Assembly: GCF_001557535.2 (NCBI RefSeq)
Contig: NZ_CP014309.1
Span: 434,001 to 498,000 of the forward strand
From: Burkholderia sp. PAMC 26561
GTDB taxonomy: Bacteria > Pseudomonadota > Gammaproteobacteria > Burkholderiales > Burkholderiaceae
Reading direction: 5' to 3'
Length of the DNA stretch: 64,000 nt
The notes beneath the pieces were generated by a model. It had not been told where the DNA came from and searched no databases. It saw nothing but the letters and a program-made list of their open reading frames with translations. Shown here piece by piece: positions 56,913 to 64,000 of this stretch. Made by a program: the position numbers and the translations under genes. The stretch's first letter is position 1, and the number at the start of each line of letters is the position of its first letter.

Positions 56913-57734
56913 GGTTCTGTCGCAGTAAGCCGATCTGCTATGGTGATCGTCCCCGAGACGAACGATGTAACGAATGATCAAGACTCCGAATGCCCCCGTG
57001 AGCAAAGGCGCTCAAACGGCCGTACTACCCGCTGGACATAATGCTGACATGCGTACGTTGGTACGTTGCCTACCCGCTGAGTCTGCGTCATCTGGAAGAG
57101 ATGATGTCCGAGCGGGCAGTGTCGGTTGACCATTCGACGGTGCACCGGTGGGCCATCAAGCTGCTGCCCGCGCTCGGAAAGGCGTTCGGACCGCGCAAGC
57201 AAGGGATTGGCAGGAGTTGGCGAATGGACGAGACCTACATCAAGGTCAAAGGCGAATGGAAGTACTTGTACCGGGCTGTCGACAAAGCTGGCGACACAAT
57301 TGACTTCCTGTTCCGCGCCAAGCGGGACAAGGCTGCCGCCCGGCGCTATTTTTAAAAGGCGATCGCTGGAAACGGCGTACCGGAGACGGTGACGAGCGAC
57401 AAGAGCGGGGCGAATCTTGCAGGGTTAAATGCGATCAATGCTGGTCGCGAAATACCGATCAAAATTCGACAATCGAAGTATCTGAATAACGTGGTGGAGC
57501 AGGACCGTCGAGCGATCAAACGCATCGTACGACCAATGCTAGGATTCAAGAGTTTTCGTTGCACCCATGTCATTTTAGACGGTATCGAACTCATGCACAT
57601 GATAGCGAAAGGACAGATGAAGAGTGACGGTGGACGCCATCGTTCAGTCGCCGAGCTGTTCTACGATCTTGCGAACTAAGCAATCCTCTCCGTTCGGTCT
57701 CGACTCTTCCGAATTTCCTTACTGCGACAGAACC
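56913..57734 (+). mobile_element. IS6-family insertion sequence (defective)
   Basis: An 822-bp element, the usual IS6 size, with perfect 17-bp terminal repeats GGTTCTGTCGCAGTAAG (left at 56913, right reversed ending 57734). The transposase is broken (see the pseudogene). There is no 8-bp target duplication (AATTGAGG versus GGTTGTTG), consistent with rearrangement after insertion or with co-integrate history. Confidence 0.85.
56971..57679 (+). pseudogene. IS6-family transposase, disrupted
   Basis: The protein matches an IS6 transposase: LTCVRWYVAYPLSLRHLEEMMSERAVSVDHSTVHRW, the DDE core with MDETYIKVKGEWKYLYRAVD and TSDKSGANL, and VEQDRRAIKRIVRPMLGFKSF. It is split by an in-frame TAA at 57353 in place of a probable glutamate codon (RRYF-stop-KAIAGNG). 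An extra base near 57007 also separates the start ATG 56971 from the rest. It is therefore inactive unless rescued. Confidence 0.85.
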
Positions 57735-57912
57735 GGTTGTTGACCGTCCCGCATTTCATGTTCATCCGGGAAGTCCTCGGGTCGGATCGCATCTTGTTCT
57801 CTGTGACTACGTATCTTACTTTGACCGGTGCGCGCGAGTGGACTTGAAACGATGACCCAATACGATATCGTTAAACCCAGCAGCTTAGCAAGCCTTATGA
57901 TCGGGCCCGTGA

Positions 57913-58491
57913 TCAGGCAACCCAACTCGACATCGACGTGGCGCTATCCTGGTTTGACCAGCTGAACGTCTCACACCCGATATCCGACAACTGGACCACG
58001 TGTCCCCGCCTGCTGGCCACAGCAATCGCACTCAATCGATACGGCGGGTACCGGTCGAATTGGATCCAGGCGTTGCCTACGTACTCCGTCGGTTCGACGC
58101 TCGTCCCGTCGTCGCTGAATTTCAGCGCGAGAAAGTCGAACGGATTCGGGCCGTTCGGTTTCACCCGGGCGCCGGCGCCCGGTATCTGATTGATATGGAC
58201 GCCGAATACCCGGTTTCCCCGGGCAATGCTGCGGAAGATTTCATAGCGCACCCATTCTTGCGAAAAGGTTGCAGTGCCGATCAGCACACAGGTTGCCGAT
58301 GTCCCCTCAAGCCCGTTGTCGATGAGATTCTTGACCGCAAGCTCGCCGCTCTTGCTCGCGTTGTTCCATGTTGCCAGGTCGAAAAATCCGGCCTCGCTGC
58401 CGTTCATCGACCGGAAGTGTTGTCGAACGACCGTGGCCCGGGCACTGGCTATATCGTCGTGGTCAAAGCAGAAATACACGCGTCTTGTCAT
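57913..58491 (-). CDS. ThsB-like TIR domain protein
   Basis: A 192-residue, single-domain protein closely resembling ThsB of Thoeris (TIR-like DUF1863 fold). Conserved features include RRVYFCFDHDDI at the start, GFFDLATWNNA, NGLEGTSATCVLIGTATFSQEWVRYEI with the putative catalytic E84, RGNRVFGVHIN and GPNPFDFLALKFSDDG. ThsB makes a cyclic ADP-ribose isomer on phage infection that activates an NADase, ThsA. No ThsA or other effector is visible in the window, so it is an orphan. ATG 58491 has GAGG upstream. It lies 178 bp from an IS6 end. Confidence 0.8.
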   Translation of the reverse strand: MTRRVYFCFDHDDIASARATVVRQHFRSMNGSEAGFFDLATWNNASKSGELAVKNLIDNGLEGTSATCVLIGTATFSQEWVRYEIFRSIARGNRVFGVHINQIPGAGARVKPNGPNPFDFLALKFSDDGTSVEPTEYVGNAWIQFDRYPPYRLSAIAVASRRGHVVQLSDIGCETFSWSNQDSATSMSSWVA

Positions 58492-58587
58492 TGGGCCTCA
58501 CACGCGGGGCGCGGTCGAACGATGTCGGGTTGTCTGAGTTGTTGGTGTTCGCCGACCTTCCGACTTGTCCGGTTCGAGCAATCCGTT

Positions 58588-59496
58588 CTACGTCTCGGAT
58601 TTGACGGCGAGCATGCGCGGCAACAGATTCCACTGAAGCTTGAGGCCTGTCGTGCTGAACAGGATCAACAGCCCGCCCGCAATCTGTGTCGCGGTAAGCA
58701 GGTGGCCGAAAAACAGGTAATCGCACAGCGCCGCGGACAACGGATAGATAAACGACAACACCGCAATCGATGGCACGCTCAGTTTTTGATAGGCCGAAAA
58801 CACCAGCGAATACAGCAGGAACGTGTGAACCACGCCGAGCGCAACGAGCCAGCCCCACGCGCCCACGTCCTTAGGTAGATCGTGCAAATGGGCGAACGGC
58901 AGGGTCAGCAGCGCGCCCACGCCGGTCTGCACCATGACGATGAACGGCGTTGGCAGGCCCGAGAGCCGCTTCGTCAATAGAACCGTTCCCGAATACATCA
59001 CCGTCGCCGCGATCACCAGCGCAATGCCGCCAAGCTGCCTGATGTCGAGCGTGGCGACGGCCGAAGCGGGGTTCACCAGAATGACGAAGCCGACGAAGGC
59101 AAGGGCGGTCCATCCGACGTCCTTGCGCGTGATTCGCTGCCGCATGAACAGCGCGGCGCCGATCAGGATCAGGAACGGATTGACGTGATACACGATCGTT
59201 GCAAAGCCGATCGTCACCAGCGAGAACGCCTTGAACAGCAACACCCAGTTCACCACCATCAGGACGCCTGCCGCGACCGTGATCGCGAGCAGGCGAGGCG
59301 CGAAGTAACGCTTGCAGATCATCCGTCGATACCAGCAAAACGGCAGCAGGCACGCGAACCCCGCCGCGCACCGGACGAACACGACGTTTTCCGCGCTTTG
59401 ACCGGACTTCAGGACGCACACGCCGATCGTGCCTGAAATCGTCATGGCGACGATCATTTCTATCCAGCCCTGATGTCGTTCGATTTCCGGCTTCAA
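58588..59496 (-). CDS. EamA-family (RhtA-like) metabolite exporter
   Basis: A 302-residue inner-membrane protein with ten predicted helices in two EamA repeats; members export amino acids and other metabolites. A family-like segment is FKAFSLVTIGFATIVYHVNPFLILIGAALF in repeat 1 and VFSAYQKLSVPSIAVLSFIYPLSAALCDYLFFG in repeat 2. The frame extends to 59541, but TTG 59496 with GGGGA upstream gives the better start. It is divergent from a LysR gene (104 bp apart), so it is probably that regulator's target. It may export the product of the operon at 60.5-63.5 kb. Confidence 0.85.
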   Translation of the reverse strand: MKPEIERHQGWIEMIVAMTISGTIGVCVLKSGQSAENVVFVRCAAGFACLLPFCWYRRMICKRYFAPRLLAITVAAGVLMVVNWVLLFKAFSLVTIGFATIVYHVNPFLILIGAALFMRQRITRKDVGWTALAFVGFVILVNPASAVATLDIRQLGGIALVIAATVMYSGTVLLTKRLSGLPTPFIVMVQTGVGALLTLPFAHLHDLPKDVGAWGWLVALGVVHTFLLYSLVFSAYQKLSVPSIAVLSFIYPLSAALCDYLFFGHLLTATQIAGGLLILFSTTGLKLQWNLLPRMLAVKSET

Positions 59497-59600
59497 CTGT
59501 TTTCCCCATTCATTTGATTTGACTCTAGGGCCAACGCACATACACCGACCAACAAATAGATTTGATTGCTATCATTCAGAACGCGCATAGGGAGAACGCC

Positions 59601-60539
59601 GTGAAACCTCAGGATATTGATATCGACCTGGTACGTGCCTTCATCGCGGTCTCCGAGACCCGCAACTTCACGCAAGCCGCCCAGCGTCTGCACCGGACGC
59701 AATCGGCGGTGAGCATGAAGATCAAGCGTCTCGAAGAGCAGGTCGGACAGCGGCTGTTCGAACGCGATACCACGACCGTGACGCTTTCAGCCATCGGCGA
59801 GCGCTTCGTGGGCCTCGCGCAACGCCTGATCGAAGTGCACGAGCAGACCTTTTTCGCACTCAATCACGCGCTCGCAGCGGGCAAACTGACCCTCGCGACC
59901 TCCGAGACCTACGCGTCGTGCCTGCTGCCGCCAATCCTTGCGGAAGTGAGCGAGACGTTTCCGAACATCGAAATCGAGATCCGCTGCGGTCATAGCTGGA
60001 AAATGCTCGAATCGATCGATTCCGCCGATATCGACCTGGTGATCGCGACGCGGTATCCGAAGCGCCAGGACGGGATTCCGCTGACCCGTGAACGGCTGCT
60101 GTGGGTGAGCAAGGCCGACAGCGAGGTTCATCTCTCCAATCCGGTGCCGCTCGCCATGTTCCCCGACGGTTGTCTATACCGCCGGGCCGCGCTTGCAGCA
60201 CTGGATGCGGCCGGCCGTGCCTGGCGTGTCGCGTTCACGAGCCTGAACCACGAAGGCCTGGTGGCCGCCGTGGCTGCGGGAAGCGCTGTGTCCGTGATGA
60301 TCGAAAGTGCGGTCGGGCGGCAACTGCGCGTCCTGAAGCCGGCGCAAGGCTTTCCGGCTCTCGCACCCACGGAAGTCGAACTGTATTCGCGCGGGTCCGG
60401 CATTTCGCCCGTGGCCAAGCACGTCGCGGAAACGATTCGCCGCCATTTCGCCGTCACGCAATCCGCGCGTGAGCTGGCTTCTATCGAGGCGCTCGCAAAA
60501 TCTCCTGCGCACGCGAAAGCCGTGGCGGGGATCGACTAG
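59601..60539 (+). CDS. LysR-family regulator of the exporter/biosynthesis locus
   Basis: A 312-residue LysR regulator: winged helix (residues 1-62, FTQAAQRLHRTQSAVSMKIKRLEEQVGQRLFERD) and effector domain. Start GTG 59601 follows AGGGAGAAC, so I prefer it over 59562. It is divergent from the EamA gene and convergent with the desaturase gene, whose 3' end it overlaps by 59 bp. The place of the gene suggests control of both the exporter and perhaps the oxidative operon. Confidence 0.9.
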   Translation: MKPQDIDIDLVRAFIAVSETRNFTQAAQRLHRTQSAVSMKIKRLEEQVGQRLFERDTTTVTLSAIGERFVGLAQRLIEVHEQTFFALNHALAAGKLTLATSETYASCLLPPILAEVSETFPNIEIEIRCGHSWKMLESIDSADIDLVIATRYPKRQDGIPLTRERLLWVSKADSEVHLSNPVPLAMFPDGCLYRRAALAALDAAGRAWRVAFTSLNHEGLVAAVAAGSAVSVMIESAVGRQLRVLKPAQGFPALAPTEVELYSRGSGISPVAKHVAETIRRHFAVTQSARELASIEALAKSPAHAKAVAGID

Positions 60540-61659
60540 CGGACATGACGATCGGATGAGCCGCCGCAATGCCCTCGAACACGTGCCCGATGGCCGTGTG
60601 CAAACCCCAGAACTCCTGATAAGGCGGCCAGCGCGGGTCGCCGTGCGCGACGTCCTGTTCGCGCGCATGGGCGGCAGTAGTCCATTGATCGGTCGCCGGA
60701 TTGCGATGATGAAAATCGTGCTGCGGCAAGTCCCCCGGTAAAACGATCAGCCGGACCGGCAGATGATAGAAAACATGTTCCAGGGTCCACAGCATCCATT
60801 GCACGGCGTAATTGATGGTGGATTTTCCCTGGCGAATCGGGACACGGCGTCCGCAAAAACGGCCCCATGAATGCGTGCCATGCACATACTTCGCGCGTAA
60901 CGTTTTATCCGGCTCGACGAACCATGCATGCTCGCTGATGAATTCGAGCATGACACTGATGTGATAGAAAAACGTGACCGGCAGGAGGGCGCCCACGAGG
61001 AGCGCCGTCCACGAATACCAATTCCATGCCGGGCCGCACAGTACCGGAATCCAGCACACGAGCCACAGCCCACGCCGCGACGCGATCGACTTCGCCTGAC
61101 TCCACAACCGCCCGTGAAGAAACATCAGGTGAAACCTGGGCGCGATCAAGGTCATGGCCAGCCGCGACCATAATCGGCGCGTCGTGCAGCCGGGCTGAAA
61201 TCCCGCACGATATAAAAACTGCGCCGCCGGGTCGTCGATCGACGTGAACACATCGGACCGGTGATGAAGCAGAAAATGTTCTCGTCTATAGTCCGCCGCC
61301 GTCTGTGTCAGCGTCATTGCCACGAATAAATCGGCGACAGCGCGATCAACCTGTCTATTCGACGAAAACTGCGCGTGAATACATTGATGCGCGACCGTGC
61401 TGATCATGCGGCGCGCACCGCTCACGGTGAGGGTCCATCCGAGCAGGAGTCCGCCCGCGAAAAGCAGGCCTTTTGCGTGGAATGCCGCCAGCGCAATGGC
61501 CAGTCCGGAAACATAGCTCGCGGCGGCACACGCGGCGAAACCCAGCGGGGACGGATGGACGCAGGCGCTTTCGTCCGATAACGGGCGGCCGGTCAGCCAG
61601 GTCCAGAAGCCTGACGTCCAGCGCGGAAACACCTGGTAACTTTCGCGGGCGGAATTCAT
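60481..61659 (-). CDS. Membrane fatty-acid-desaturase-family oxidase
   Basis: A 392-residue membrane protein of the diiron desaturase/hydroxylase superfamily. Histidine boxes are visible: H91xxxH95 (AHQCIHAQF), H128xxxHH (HFLLHH, 128-133), and H314xxHH (QHDFHH, 314-318), preceded by EHVFYH (294-299). Helices lie near 41-78, 197-232 and 225-245. It could desaturate or hydroxylate a lipid or, as RtxC in rhizobitoxine synthesis, an amino-acid-derived substrate. ATG 61659 lies 13 bp after the previous gene, so it is co-transcribed as the last gene of the operon. Confidence 0.78.
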   Translation of the reverse strand: MNSARESYQVFPRWTSGFWTWLTGRPLSDESACVHPSPLGFAACAAASYVSGLAIALAAFHAKGLLFAGGLLLGWTLTVSGARRMISTVAHQCIHAQFSSNRQVDRAVADLFVAMTLTQTAADYRREHFLLHHRSDVFTSIDDPAAQFLYRAGFQPGCTTRRLWSRLAMTLIAPRFHLMFLHGRLWSQAKSIASRRGLWLVCWIPVLCGPAWNWYSWTALLVGALLPVTFFYHISVMLEFISEHAWFVEPDKTLRAKYVHGTHSWGRFCGRRVPIRQGKSTINYAVQWMLWTLEHVFYHLPVRLIVLPGDLPQHDFHHRNPATDQWTTAAHAREQDVAHGDPRWPPYQEFWGLHTAIGHVFEGIAAAHPIVMSASRSPPRLSRAQEILRAPR

Positions 61660-61672
61660 CGTGGCGCGTGCA

Positions 61673-62524
61673 TCAAAGCACGAAGCGTTCGGACAGCCGC
61701 CGTTCGGTCTGGAGAAACCGGCTGTAGGCCAATGACTTCTCGTAGAGCGCATCCAGTCCCGAGCGCTGACTGATGGTGATCAGCCAGTCGAAGAAATGAC
61801 CGATCCCGACATCGCGATAAAAATGCACTTTCGACAACAGCCCGACAATGTCCCGATAGTTGTGCTCCGTGAGGATTCTGGACAAACCCAGAATGCCGTC
61901 GAGGAACGCCTGAGACATCGCGGGTCGGTCAATCTTTTCAGATCGTATTGACGGATCAAGACAATTTGGTATCCTAAATATCGAATCGACGTGATCGTTG
62001 CCGAGTGCAAAATCGAGGCAAACGTTCAAACGCCGTGCCCGCGAGAAGTTGGTCGCGGAATGCAGGCGCGTTGCATCGAGATGCCAGATTTCACCGGCGC
62101 GCATGCGAAACACTTGCTCGTCTTCCGAGTGCAGGCAAGCGTCATTGGTCATGATCGGGACGTGAATGCGCGTCCAGGGGTGACTGCCCGGATCGAACTC
62201 CACGAAATCCCGGTGAGGGACCAGGACGCCATCGCCTAGTGAATGAATCCGGACCAGTTTCAGGCGGCGCGTGTCGAACGTGTCCGTGATCCACTGGTTG
62301 AGCGTTGGCAGCCCCCGTCCTCGTGATGTCGGTGTTGCGAGCCCGCCGCGATCGGAAACGACGCCGTCGCCATCCGCGCCGGTGTCGTTCCAGATGACGA
62401 AGGTCTTCCAGTCGCCTATCCTGAATTCATCATAGTGGGAATCATCCTGAGTAAAATTCAGAATCTTCTGTAATTCGGATTCCGAAATAAATGGCTCAAA
62501 GCGTCCAACGATTCGAGAATTCAT
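61673..62524 (-). CDS. L-proline cis-3-hydroxylase-like 2-oxoglutarate dioxygenase
   Basis: A 283-residue Fe(II)/2-oxoglutarate oxygenase of the Asp/Asn beta-hydroxylase fold, and, as I recall it, a good match along its length to bacterial proline cis-3-hydroxylase. Iron ligands are H104 and D106 (PHRDFVEFD) and H155 (LHSATNFS); R165, ten residues on, should bind 2-oxoglutarate. The C-terminal NYRDIVGLLSKVHFYRDV and LSERF also match that family. A start at 62584 is possible, but ATG 62524 aligns with the family. The substrate may be free proline or another amino acid. Confidence 0.82.
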   Translation of the reverse strand: MNSRIVGRFEPFISESELQKILNFTQDDSHYDEFRIGDWKTFVIWNDTGADGDGVVSDRGGLATPTSRGRGLPTLNQWITDTFDTRRLKLVRIHSLGDGVLVPHRDFVEFDPGSHPWTRIHVPIMTNDACLHSEDEQVFRMRAGEIWHLDATRLHSATNFSRARRLNVCLDFALGNDHVDSIFRIPNCLDPSIRSEKIDRPAMSQAFLDGILGLSRILTEHNYRDIVGLLSKVHFYRDVGIGHFFDWLITISQRSGLDALYEKSLAYSRFLQTERRLSERFVL

Positions 62525-62625
62525 TGTGTCAGCAGGTCCAGGGAAGCGGTGGAGGGAGGGCGTTCTTGCGTCAGGGTAGTGCAATGGGCCGCCCGACAGA
62601 GTCGGTCGGCCCCGGCTCTGGGTAC

Positions 62626-63510
62626 TCAGTCGTTGCGTGGCCGAAGTGCTTCGACTGTGCGTGAGTTCTGAAAACCCACGCCTCTCTCAGGTGCGTCACC
62701 TACGCCCTCCAACTGCTCTTTTCGGCCTATCGCACGCATTTCCCGTGCGATGGCGTTCCAGAATTTTTCGAATAACTGCAAGTGCTCGAGAAATCCATTT
62801 TGAATGCGCAGCGTTGAATCCGCGTCCGTGCAAAACTGCCGGGCGGCCTGCAATGACTCGATCTTGTGTTCTTTTTCGGTCGCGCCAATATGGGCGTAGA
62901 AGTATTCACAGGCCTCGTGGAATTCGTCTTCTTCATTCCAGAGGTGCTTATACAGAGTCGCGCCGTCGTACATGCGGCGCAGCATGGTGAAGGCCTGCCA
63001 TTCCAGCGCCATCTGGGCGCCTGCGCCCGTGGCGTTGTCGCTGGCGTAGATGCGCTTCTCACCATGGATCAGGGCACGCGTTTCAGGCAACACATCGACA
63101 TCGCGTTCCACGTTGCGCCAGCTCAGCGCGTCGCCTTCACCCATGACCCGGCCGAGTTCGGCGAGCCAGCCATCGAACAGGACGGAGTGCACCTTGCGAA
63201 CATCGCCATTGCCCATTTCCGAATAGAGCGTCTTCGCATATTCGGTCTGCGCGTCGACATTGCGCGTGTTGCAGATCATGACTGCGAGCACTTCCGGGAA
63301 CGCGCGGTTGAATTCGCCGTAATTGCGCGCGAAAACACGGATCTGGCGGACGCTCAGCGGTGCGGCGGTCCATAAGTCGTAGAAGTCGTTATGCAACGCG
63401 CCGCTCGCATACACCGTTTTAGCGAGCGTCTGAAGATGATCGGGGGCGACAACGGATTCGTCGGCGGCGTTCAAACCCTGCACATTCCAATCGACCATGA
63501 CGTGTGACAT
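62626..63510 (-). CDS. Haem-oxygenase-like diiron oxidase/oxygenase (HDO)
   Basis: A 294-residue all-helical protein of the iron-containing redox enzyme family (relatives include UndA, BesC, SznF and CADD), which oxidise amino or fatty acids with O2 at a labile diiron site. Candidate ligands are E98 and H108 (YSEMGNGDVRKVH), E170 (LEWQAF), H207, E212 and H215 (YAHIGATEKEH). The last cluster is HxxxxExxH; the form I know best is HxxxDxxH. ATG 63510 has GGAG upstream. It is first of three genes on the minus strand (102 bp before the dioxygenase). Confidence 0.8.
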   Translation of the reverse strand: MSHVMVDWNVQGLNAADESVVAPDHLQTLAKTVYASGALHNDFYDLWTAAPLSVRQIRVFARNYGEFNRAFPEVLAVMICNTRNVDAQTEYAKTLYSEMGNGDVRKVHSVLFDGWLAELGRVMGEGDALSWRNVERDVDVLPETRALIHGEKRIYASDNATGAGAQMALEWQAFTMLRRMYDGATLYKHLWNEEDEFHEACEYFYAHIGATEKEHKIESLQAARQFCTDADSTLRIQNGFLEHLQLFEKFWNAIAREMRAIGRKEQLEGVGDAPERGVGFQNSRTVEALRPRND

Positions 63511-63735
63511 TACGGGCTCCCAGAGTGGCGAAATGGCGAGGGAATGCATTTCGCTCGATGGCTGAGCGCCAGTTTGTGGATGAATGGTAGGTCTGACTAA
63601 TGCAAAGTATTGATAGGGCTTATCTGGGATGTGAATCGGCCCGGCCGAGCGCGCGGCGCGGTAGTAGATAGCGCGCTGAATTCATTCAGCCCTGCGTCGT
63701 AGCGGGTCGGATTCCCCGGCTTTGCGCCGAGGTCC

Positions 63736-64000
63736 TCAAACGCCTTGCCCACATCGATAACCCGCCGGCGTGATCGTCACGTTTGCCGGAGGCGACGCCT
63801 CCTCACCTTTCGTTTCCGACAGCCAGCCTTCTTGCCGGCCGTATTCCAGGCCGCTGAAGAAATCCTGGCAGATCCAGCCATCGACGGCCCACCATTCTTG
63901 AATCGTCTCCGTGGGCAGCACCGCACCGGCCCGGCACTGGTGATGGATGACAAACATGCGGCAGATACGGATGGCGGCTTCGCGGGGCGTAGGGCGGTCG
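63736..64000 (-). CDS. Hypothetical protein (start beyond window)
   Basis: The frame is open at the right edge and ends at 63736. The visible part (REAAIRICRMFVIHHQCRAGAVLPTETIQEWW ... GLEYGRQEGWL ... TPAGY) resembles small Burkholderiaceae proteins of unknown function with a winged-helix-like ending. It lies upstream of the oxidase operon on the same strand; whether they are co-transcribed cannot be told. Confidence 0.5.
   Translation of the reverse strand, partial: DRPTPREAAIRICRMFVIHHQCRAGAVLPTETIQEWWAVDGWICQDFFSGLEYGRQEGWLSETKGEEASPPANVTITPAGYRCGQGV

Noticed and set aside
58000..58878. 292-residue plus-strand frame
   Set aside because: It is antisense to the TIR and EamA genes and has no family features.
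58871..59509. 212-residue minus-strand frame
   Set aside because: It overlaps the EamA gene in another frame on the same strand and is mostly Arg/Gly low-complexity sequence.
1..64000. CRISPR arrays, tRNA, rRNA
   Set aside because: No spaced direct repeats or conserved RNA gene sequences were found on reading through the window.

Overview
The window looks like a chromosomal accessory region of a Burkholderiaceae bacterium, most likely Paraburkholderia or Caballeronia. This is inferred from the moderately high GC, a DUF3331 protein (a family I know almost only from this group), the RND and Emr-type efflux systems, and several insertion sequences typical of these genomes. No tRNA, rRNA or CRISPR array was seen. 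Insertion sequences and gene remnants are dense from about 1 to 58 kb. The last 6 kb look better preserved.

Layout. 1-0.8 kb: end of cbtB and cbtA (cobalt uptake). 1.3-3.1 kb: MFS and MarR remnants and a DUF3331 gene. 3.5-5.1 kb: a DHA2 exporter. 5.8-6.9 kb: an intact IS903-like element with a target duplication. 7.2-9 kb: an NmrA-type reductase and a DUF2513-like protein. 9.4-15.3 kb: a complete RND operon (adaptor, pump, outer-membrane factor) whose genes overlap by 4 bp. 15.5-19.1 kb: carbonic anhydrase, a membrane protein, an AhpD-like protein and a nitrilase, all on the minus strand. 19.5-26.4 kb: MarR regulator, sigma-54 activator remnant, a frameshifted NmrA gene, LysR, a hydrolase-fold protein lacking its serine, a methyltransferase and a lipoprotein hydrolase. 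27-27.8 kb: SDR and IS5 remnants. 28.9-33.6 kb: a MarR gene followed by an EmrAB/OMF tripartite pump operon. 33.7-37.1 kb: frameshifted LuxR regulator, truncated IS66, and a J-domain protein. 37.5-43.9 kb: divergent AraC/amidase pair, a MocR regulator, DUF2970 and a thiolase. 45-53 kb: IS3, a diiron-like hydrolase, a 944-residue winged-helix/NTPase regulator, a membrane-protein remnant and an ISNCY element. 53.5-56.6 kb: an orphan flgM and zwf. 56.9-58.5 kb: a broken IS6 and a ThsB-like TIR protein. 58.6-63.5 kb: EamA exporter, divergent LysR, and a three-gene operon.

How the genes may work together. Much of the first 45 kb is efflux, redox and hydrolysis genes mixed with MarR/LysR/AraC regulators. 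Short AT-rich palindromes related to GTATATGCAC and GTTGCATATGCAAC recur in front of several of them, which suggests shared or related operators. The most interesting locus is 58.6-63.5 kb. It encodes a haem-oxygenase-like diiron oxidase, a homologue of L-proline cis-3-hydroxylase and a membrane desaturase/hydroxylase in one operon, next to a LysR regulator and an EamA metabolite exporter. I infer a small pathway that oxidises and exports an amino acid or small lipid-like product; I do not recognise it as a described pathway. The orphan TIR protein beside the IS6 is a second candidate for unusual biology (anti-phage signalling).
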